Assembly (NCBI GenBank): GCA_900319985.1
Contig: ONQL01000018.1
Coordinates: 22,336 to 86,335 of the forward strand
Source: an uncultured Methanobrevibacter sp.
GTDB lineage: Archaea > Methanobacteriota > Methanobacteria > Methanobacteriales > Methanobacteriaceae
Length of the DNA: 64,000 nt
Reading direction: 5' to 3'
The notes beneath the pieces were generated by a model. The model was not told where the DNA came from and made no database searches. It worked only from the letters and a program-made list of their open reading frames with translations. A program made the position numbers and the translations under genes. Below are positions 56,594-64,000 of the stretch, piece by piece. Position 1 is the stretch's first letter; each line of letters starts with the position of its first letter.

Positions 56594-57232
56594 ATGACCG
56601 GTAAAATTTATATTGTTGGAATAGGCCCTGGTGGAAGCGAATATTTAACAAAAAAGGCAGTGGATACTGTAAAAACATCAGATTATACTGTCGGAAGTAC
56701 AAGAGCAATCGATTTATTTGAAGATGTAAACAATAAAATCGCATTCAACGTCAAAGAATTATTGGACAAACTCGAGGAAGGAGTTCAATTGGCTTGTGAC
56801 GGACATACTGTTTCAATCCTATCAACAGGAGATCCGGGTTTTTCAGGCGTTTTGAATACTGTTTTGAGAATATCTTCAGAGAAAAATTTTAACAAAGAAA
56901 ATATTGAAGTAATTCCCGGAATCAGCTCACTTCAACTGGCAGCTGCCAAAAACCATATCCAATGGGACAATGCAAACGTAATGACTTTTCATGGACGGGA
57001 AAATATCGAAGACATATTACCGGTCATCAACAATGGAAAAACCACAATTGCACTTCCTTCCAGAAAGGTAAAAGACATGGCGCAATTTTTACTGGACAAT
57101 GGCGTTGAGGAAAATCGAAAAGTTGTAGTTTGTGAAAGATTGAGCTACCCGGATGAAAGAATTGTTGAGTCCACTTTAAAAGATATCGCTCAAAGTGAAT
57201 TTACCTATATGTGCATTATGATAATTTATTAG
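56594..57232 (+). CDS. cbiE: Cobalt-precorrin-7 C5-methyltransferase (CbiE)
   Basis: A 212-residue SAM-dependent methylase of the corrinoid pathway with GKIYIVGIGPGGSEYLTKKA, the LSTGDPGFSG loop and IPGISSLQLAAAK. It is separate from CbiT, as usual in archaea. I set the start at ATG 56594, just after the HxlR stop; the frame runs farther upstream (TTG 56582). No other cob/cbi gene is in the window. Confidence 0.9.
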   Translation: MTGKIYIVGIGPGGSEYLTKKAVDTVKTSDYTVGSTRAIDLFEDVNNKIAFNVKELLDKLEEGVQLACDGHTVSILSTGDPGFSGVLNTVLRISSEKNFNKENIEVIPGISSLQLAAAKNHIQWDNANVMTFHGRENIEDILPVINNGKTTIALPSRKVKDMAQFLLDNGVEENRKVVVCERLSYPDERIVESTLKDIAQSEFTYMCIMIIY

Positions 57233-57358
57233 GATTATTTATGCTTAAAATTCATTTTAAAAGTCATTTACTATTTATTTTAAATATTAAAGCATTTATA
57301 TTCTAGAAATCATACTTTGATTGTTGATTTTAAAAAAATCAGCATCAAGGTTGATACT

Positions 57359-60238
57359 ATGAATAAAAAAATAAACACCATTGTTTTCATTTTCTTACTT
57401 ATTTTTTTAATTTCGGCTGTTTCAGCTGCAGACAATACAAATGAAACAATAACAGGCATTCAAAAAGAAAATCCAAATGCAGAACTATCCAAATTAAGTG
57501 TTGAAAATGAAAACACAGAAAAATTAGAATTGGAGAAAAACGAAGAAACTCTAAGTGCAACACAAAATACGGCTAAAACAGTAAATGTTGCTAAAAAAAA
57601 GACAACATTAACCGCACCCAATGTTAAAATGTATTATAAAGACGGAACAAAGTTTATGGCAATATTAAAATACAATAAAAAAATAATACAGAATGCTAAA
57701 ATTCAAATCAAGATAAATGGCGAGACATTCACCAAAACAACGGACAAACAGGGAAAAGTATACTTAAATTTAAATTACAAAAGTGGAAACTACATTGTTT
57801 TATGCACTTGCAATGGAAACAGTGAATTTGAGTCAAGCAGTTCGAAAAGTACAGTCACAATAAAAAGCACAGTAAAATGTGACGATTTAACAAAATACTA
57901 TAAAAATAAAGCTGCATATTACTCCACATTTTACGATAAAAAGGGAAAATTATTGAAAGATACCTCAATCAAGTTTAAACTGAATAGTAAAACATATTCT
58001 GTTAAAACCAATACAAAGGGTGTCGCAAAATTAGACATAAATCTGAATCCCGGAAAATACAGCATCATCTCTCAAAATTTAAAGACCTCCGAATCCATCA
58101 CGAAAAGCATCACAATCAAATCTTTGATTGAAACAAAGGATTTGACCATGAATTTTGAGGATGCAAGCAAATTCAAAGTGAAAATATTAAATTCAAATGG
58201 AAAAGCTTCACCCAATAAAAAAGTAACAATAAAAGTCAACGGAAAAAGCTATACACAAACAACAGACAAATCCGGAACAATCAGTTTGCCAATTAACCTT
58301 CCTATTGGAAAATATACCATAACAACAGAATATGACGGGCTTAAATCCACAAATAAAATAACTGTCAACAAGATAATAAAACATAGTGAATTTACACACT
58401 CAGTCAAAATTCCAAACTATGTTAATGTGACCATGCCGTATGTGTTTCATAATTCAGTATATTCCATCAAAACTGGGGCTGACGGGATAATAAAATTACC
58501 CAAAAACCAATATATTGTAATTCAGGTTGGATCAAACTCCTACAAATTTACCACGGAAAAAATAAGTGGTTATGATGCCACACCAATAGGATATTATTCC
58601 CATATGATTCCTTTTGACAATAGTGGGGTGAAAAGTGACCTGAATAAGAACAACTTAAAGGGAAGGGGAATCCTAATATACAATGCTGGAGGTTATATTC
58701 AAATTGACTATAGGGATACAACAAGCGACAATGTAGAGTTATTTGGAATGTATGCCGACAAGGGAATCGACGGATTTGAAACATTGACTTACACCAAAAA
58801 TGACAAGATTACGGCAAAAATAAACTTTAAGACACTTGCATTTGATGAAATGGGCTTGAAATACAGTTTATCAAAATTTTATGGAAAAACAATATATAAT
58901 CTAAATTATAACGACATCGATGAAAATAGCGTAAAATTTGAAAACAACAAGCAGCCAGTCACATTCAGCATATTTGGAAGTTATGTTGCTGGATATATAT
59001 CAAAAGAAGATATAGTCACATCATTTGTAATTAACGGGAAAAAAGAGCTTGAAAAGATTGAAACAATAAGTTATGGCCTTGGTGAAAAATATCGGAAAAA
59101 CTATGGTTTTGAAGTTCTGCAGTCATATTCCATCATAAATGAAAAAATGACACAAAAGACACTTGAAAACTGGGTGAATCTGAATTCCAATTACATAAAC
59201 AAACTTGGATTTATGAATCTATACTGCATGCATCTGGCATCACTTGAAACCGCATGGCTTGCAGACGAGATGGCCGACAAATATTCAAAGGAATTTAATG
59301 TTGATTGGAAACGCAGCAACACATTGACAATCTTAGGTGGAATAAATCTTGATGATACATATTTGCATATCCTAAATGCAGATATGGGAATGGAAGCAAA
59401 AGGGGCTGAAAAAAATGTTTCACTCTTCAGATTACTCAATTCACTATATTTACCCAATATCGAGGATTATTCCCTTTCAAAGATTGCATCAAGATATCTG
59501 GACAATACAACAAATTCATTGTATAACGTATTGAATGCCATTTCAAATAACAAGTTCAGCATGACACAATTGGGCGAAATTCTTTACGTTTTCAGTGAAG
59601 ACAATACCCATTCAGCAATCATAGTCAATACAACTAACGGAATATCCAATGTCATCGTGACCCATGCCAATGCGACATACAAAGGTTCAGTAATTTCCAC
59701 AAGCGAAAACTGCTGCGGCGTTGGAATCATCCCCCGAGACATTATCTCTGGAATTAAAGACACAATAAACAACATTAAAAAAGGAGTATCGGATATGGTA
59801 AATAATGCTCAGCCCATTACACAAATTGCATATTTGGGTATCAAATTCATCATGGACAAAGCATTGAGCGGCATATCTTCAGTATGCTTAGGATTATTTT
59901 CAACCATGGTAATTGCACAAAACATTGGAACAACCTACCGAAATAAAGTTTTAGATAAAAAAGAATGGCACAAAGCGATGGATATCTGTACTTTTACAAG
60001 ACCAGGGTATCTTCAGGGAAAAAAAGTATTTAATATACCAAAAGATGGAGGTTATGACTATATTGAAGTAAAGGTCAATAATGACTTGACTTTAGATAGA
60101 AATAATGCGATATATATTAGTAACGGCAAAACCAAAAAATTAACTAAATCTGAAACATACCAATATTTTGATGAGGAATACTGCATACCTATAAGTGTGC
60201 CAACAAAATACTGGGACAAAAGCTGGGGAATGAGTTAA
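57359..60238 (+). CDS. Large secreted Ig-repeat protein with peptidase-like C-terminal region
   Basis: A 959-residue exported protein starting MNKKIN, with a signal peptide ending VSAA. Residues of about 75-345 hold three or four Ig-like repeats (TDKQGKVYLNLN, TNTKGVAKLDIN, TTDKSGTISLPIN). The remaining 600 residues match no repeat known to me. Within it LYCMHLASLETAW (C623) sits at a helix start, and THSAIIVNTTNG (H751) starts a strand, an order like that of papain-fold (NlpC/CHAP) peptidases. An enzymatic role is only a hypothesis. A hydrophobic helical segment lies near residue 850. It is followed by a small membrane-protein gene with 1 base between. Confidence 0.7.
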   Translation: MNKKINTIVFIFLLIFLISAVSAADNTNETITGIQKENPNAELSKLSVENENTEKLELEKNEETLSATQNTAKTVNVAKKKTTLTAPNVKMYYKDGTKFMAILKYNKKIIQNAKIQIKINGETFTKTTDKQGKVYLNLNYKSGNYIVLCTCNGNSEFESSSSKSTVTIKSTVKCDDLTKYYKNKAAYYSTFYDKKGKLLKDTSIKFKLNSKTYSVKTNTKGVAKLDINLNPGKYSIISQNLKTSESITKSITIKSLIETKDLTMNFEDASKFKVKILNSNGKASPNKKVTIKVNGKSYTQTTDKSGTISLPINLPIGKYTITTEYDGLKSTNKITVNKIIKHSEFTHSVKIPNYVNVTMPYVFHNSVYSIKTGADGIIKLPKNQYIVIQVGSNSYKFTTEKISGYDATPIGYYSHMIPFDNSGVKSDLNKNNLKGRGILIYNAGGYIQIDYRDTTSDNVELFGMYADKGIDGFETLTYTKNDKITAKINFKTLAFDEMGLKYSLSKFYGKTIYNLNYNDIDENSVKFENNKQPVTFSIFGSYVAGYISKEDIVTSFVINGKKELEKIETISYGLGEKYRKNYGFEVLQSYSIINEKMTQKTLENWVNLNSNYINKLGFMNLYCMHLASLETAWLADEMADKYSKEFNVDWKRSNTLTILGGINLDDTYLHILNADMGMEAKGAEKNVSLFRLLNSLYLPNIEDYSLSKIASRYLDNTTNSLYNVLNAISNNKFSMTQLGEILYVFSEDNTHSAIIVNTTNGISNVIVTHANATYKGSVISTSENCCGVGIIPRDIISGIKDTINNIKKGVSDMVNNAQPITQIAYLGIKFIMDKALSGISSVCLGLFSTMVIAQNIGTTYRNKVLDKKEWHKAMDICTFTRPGYLQGKKVFNIPKDGGYDYIEVKVNNDLTLDRNNAIYISNGKTKKLTKSETYQYFDEEYCIPISVPTKYWDKSWGMS

Positions 60239-60239
60239 G

Positions 60240-60419
60240 ATGAGAATAATTGAAGAATTCAAAAAGGAAAGCACAATACTTAAAATATTGGATATCGCAT
60301 TTGTTATTTCATTTATTCATCTGATAATAACATTCAATGGAGTCATGATCTGTACAACAATATTCGGATTAATAGTGATTGTAAGATTCATAGAATGGTT
60401 TTTAAAAAAAGAAGAATAG
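60240..60419 (+). CDS. Small hydrophobic protein
   Basis: A 59-residue protein with a charged N-terminal 15 residues, two closely spaced hydrophobic helices (about 16-32 and 34-52) and a charged end. It starts 1 base after the large surface-protein stop, so it is likely co-translated and might anchor or help export its neighbour. It was too short for the usual gene calling. Confidence 0.6.
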   Translation: MRIIEEFKKESTILKILDIAFVISFIHLIITFNGVMICTTIFGLIVIVRFIEWFLKKEE

Positions 60420-60422
60420 TGA

Positions 60423-60450
60423 AAGTTAAAATAATGATTTATTTTAACTT
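60423..60450 (+). terminator. Perfect 12-bp hairpin plus T-rich tract
   Basis: AAGTTAAAATAA and its exact reverse complement stand 4 bases apart, followed by ATTTTATTTTTTTA. This is a strong terminator for the surface-protein pair and lies between converging genes; arsA ends 12 bases beyond it. Confidence 0.65.
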
Positions 60451-60461
60451 ATTTTATTTTT

Positions 60462-62124
<1,663 letters not shown>

Positions 62125-63072
62125 ATGTCAAAAAATACAAAAATTATTGGACTAACTATACTGATAGCGGTTATTTTACTAATTATTTTTACAGTATATG
62201 CTATGTCCGGTGAAAATACTGAAACTGTTAAAATCGGATATTTGCCTACAGACCATGATTCAGCATTATTTGTCGCAAATGCTACAGGAATGTTTAAAGA
62301 TGCGGGAATTGATGTGGAATTATATGAATATAATAATGGTGGTGATATGATGAGTGCAATGGCCAGCGGTGAATTGGATGTTGGATATGTTGGAATAACA
62401 CCAGTAATATATTCCATATCTAAAGGAGTGCCTGTAAAAATTGTTGCAGGAGCTCAAAATGAGGGAAGCGGTTTGCTTTCTCACAGTTCATCAGTTAAGT
62501 CCATCACTGATTTAAAAGGTAAGACTATAGCTACACCAGGTGAGGCATCAATACAAAGTGTATTATTAAAATATGATTTGAAGAAACACGGACTAAGTAC
62601 TTCTGATATTGAAAGTCCTACTATGAAGGTTTCTTCAATGAATGATGCATTAAAAACTGATGGTATTGATGCAATGTTAACATATGAACCTTATGTTACA
62701 ATTTCAAAAGATATTAATAATCAGACTTTGGTGGAAAACTCTGCAGATATTTTACCTGATCATCCATGTTGTGTTGTAATTATGAATCAAAAATTTTTAT
62801 CAGGAGAATCTGACAAATCAAGCAAGATTTTAGATATTCATAAAAGAGCAACCGAGAAAATAAAAGAAAATCCTCAAGGAGCGATACAATATCTGCCACC
62901 GCATATCGTCCCTGATTCTGAAATTGAAAAAGAAAGTTTAGCACATATCAAATGGGTAAGCGATTTGAATGACACCTATAAGAAAAATGTGAATGAATTC
63001 CTAAATATTGAAAAAGATCTGGGAATAATTACTGGAGATATACCTCAAGAAAAGTTATTTGCAGAAAGTTAA
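62125..63072 (+). CDS. ABC transporter substrate-binding protein (SsuA/TauA/NMT1 type)
   Basis: A 315-residue binding protein with an uncleaved-looking N-terminal TM anchor (about 6-26), then IGYLPTDHDSALFVANATGMFKDAGIDVELY, typical of periplasmic proteins for sulfonates, nitrate or thiamine precursors. I chose ATG 62125, 8 bases after AGGAG. It starts an operon with permease and ATPase genes. Methanogens could take up coenzyme M or other sulfonates with such a system, but the substrate cannot be read from sequence. Confidence 0.9.
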   Translation: MSKNTKIIGLTILIAVILLIIFTVYAMSGENTETVKIGYLPTDHDSALFVANATGMFKDAGIDVELYEYNNGGDMMSAMASGELDVGYVGITPVIYSISKGVPVKIVAGAQNEGSGLLSHSSSVKSITDLKGKTIATPGEASIQSVLLKYDLKKHGLSTSDIESPTMKVSSMNDALKTDGIDAMLTYEPYVTISKDINNQTLVENSADILPDHPCCVVIMNQKFLSGESDKSSKILDIHKRATEKIKENPQGAIQYLPPHIVPDSEIEKESLAHIKWVSDLNDTYKKNVNEFLNIEKDLGIITGDIPQEKLFAES

Positions 63073-63103
63073 AGTTATCTAAGGTTTACTGGAAGGTTTT
63101 AAT

Positions 63104-63856
63104 ATGAATAGTTTGAGAGAAGAATATAGTACAGAGATGATAATATTACCTATTATTATAATAATAATTTGGTATCTGGTTTGTGACGTGTTTCATCTGA
63201 TTCCAAGTTACATGTTTCCCGGACTAACAGATGTTGCAAATTCATTTGTCAAGTTAGTTGTTTCAGGCCAACTTTTTAAAGATATCTTTGAAACGCTATA
63301 TAAAGTATTGTTTGGTATGTTGCTAGCATCAGTGGTAGGTATAACATTAGGCATAATGTTAGGTTGGTTTAAACTATTAGAAAGATTATGTAGATTAGTT
63401 ATCAGTATTTTAAGACCTATCCCCCCAATTGCATGGATTCCTTTTTCAATAATATGGTTCGGTATTGGTGTAGGACCTGCAGTATTCATAATTTTCATGG
63501 GATGCGTTTTCCCAATACTGATTTCAACAATTGATGGAGTACATAGAACAGATCCTGTTTTAATAGAAGCAGCACAATCATTTGGAGCATCTAATTCACA
63601 AATGTTAACTGAAGTAATCGTACCGTCAAGCGTGCCATATATTGTATCCGGACTTAAAGTGGCAATAGGTATTGCTTTAATGTGTACAATTTCAGGTGAG
63701 ATGATTGGATCAAGTTCAGGTATAGGATATATGATTTTAACATCCACCAACCTATTTGATACAGGTTCAACAGTAGTTGGAATGTTGGTAATTGGTGTAA
63801 TCGGCATAATTTTTGATTATATCTTTTCAAAGATACAGGAAAGAATATTCTGGTAA
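63104..63856 (+). CDS. ABC transporter permease (SsuC/TauC type)
   Basis: A 250-residue membrane protein with six TM helices and the EAA loop EAAQSFGASNSQMLTEVIVPSSVPYIVSG that contacts the ATPase. It belongs to the BPD_transp_1 family, with the preceding binding protein and following ATPase. Confidence 0.94.
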   Translation: MNSLREEYSTEMIILPIIIIIIWYLVCDVFHLIPSYMFPGLTDVANSFVKLVVSGQLFKDIFETLYKVLFGMLLASVVGITLGIMLGWFKLLERLCRLVISILRPIPPIAWIPFSIIWFGIGVGPAVFIIFMGCVFPILISTIDGVHRTDPVLIEAAQSFGASNSQMLTEVIVPSSVPYIVSGLKVAIGIALMCTISGEMIGSSSGIGYMILTSTNLFDTGSTVVGMLVIGVIGIIFDYIFSKIQERIFW

Positions 63857-63865
63857 GGTGATTAT

Positions 63866-64000
63866 ATGACATTTGAAATAGAAAATGTATCGAAAGTTTT
63901 TGTATCAGGCGAAGGTAAAGAAGACGTAACTGCATTAAAGGATATTAACCTTACTATTGAGACCGGAAAATTCGTATCCTTTGTAGGTCCATCAGGTTGT
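63866..64000 (+). CDS. ABC transporter ATPase, 3' end outside the window
   Basis: The visible 45 residues start MTFEIENVSKVFVS and reach FVGPSGC, the beginning of the Walker A motif, where the window ends. It is the ATPase of the SsuABC/TauABC-like operon. GGTGATTATATG marks the start. Confidence 0.92.
   Translation, partial: MTFEIENVSKVFVSGEGKEDVTALKDINLTIETGKFVSFVGPSGC

Noticed and set aside
63208..63807. 199-residue minus-strand frame opposite the ABC permease
   Set aside because: It mirrors the permease codons; the permease has family motifs and operon context, the opposite frame has none.

Overview
The window looks like chromosome of a low-GC, gut-type methanogenic archaeon of the Methanobacteriales, closest in character to Methanobrevibacter. 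The reasons are the F420-reducing hydrogenase operon (frhADGB), a coenzyme F430 biosynthesis gene (cfbD), archaeal information-processing genes (aIF2-alpha, Nop10, L44e, S27e, PCNA, GINS), an archaeal RNase P RNA, an initiator tRNA with an A1:U72 pair, several secreted adhesin-like proteins with Ig-like repeats, and strongly AT-rich intergenic DNA. Start sites commonly show GGAGG or GGTGATNNNATG. Assignments rest on motifs read by eye; no database search was possible.

Layout. (1) 1-3000: edge of a probable integrated element, with a 5'-cut ribbon-helix-helix/coiled-coil protein, an AT-rich spacer carrying a perfect 12-bp inverted repeat, and a long tyrosine recombinase that abuts the 3' end of rnpB. 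(2) 2979-3316: rnpB directly downstream of the initiator tRNA-Met. (3) 3.4-6.4 kb: two small membrane-anchored coiled-coil proteins, methionine aminopeptidase and an Ig-repeat surface protein with a damaged start. (4) 6.5-10 kb: frhA-frhD-frhG-frhB, in which frhB is interrupted by a small frameshifting deletion. (5) 10-17 kb: surface and metal-uptake cluster, a CbiM/NikM-type transporter flanked by secreted proteins that should each expose histidine at the mature N terminus. (6) 17.6-23.7 kb: two tRNA-Arg genes, an EndoQ-like PHP protein, PAC2, Nop10, aIF2-alpha, S27e, L44e, GINS51 and PCNA. (7) 23.8-30.2 kb: a complete trpEGDCFBA operon with a TRP-box-like site upstream. (8) 30-41 kb: mixed housekeeping and membrane genes (purB, copA, nitroreductase, amidohydrolase, phosphomevalonate dehydratase small subunit, truD) and a tRNA-Arg lacking its 5' end. 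(9) 41-46.6 kb: AIR-synthase-like protein, hisH, cfbD, a C_GCAxxG_C_C protein and a MATE exporter. (10) 46.7-57.2 kb: an orphan four-TM SLATT-like protein, a permease, YchF, a phosphoesterase pair, then a class M sirtuin plus zinc macrodomain pair divergent from an HxlR regulator and cbiE. (11) 57.3-64 kb: a large adhesin-like protein with a possible cysteine-peptidase-like C-terminal region, an ArsA ATPase, and the start of an SsuABC/TauABC-like ABC transporter cut by the window end.

The best candidates for under-described biology are the metal-uptake cluster with N-terminal-His exported proteins, the archaeal sirtuin/macrodomain/HxlR module, the rnpB-linked integrase, and the orphan SLATT-like protein. 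Three places (frhB, tRNA-Arg(GCG), and the start of the 5.4-6.4 kb surface protein) look broken; these may be real lesions or assembly errors.
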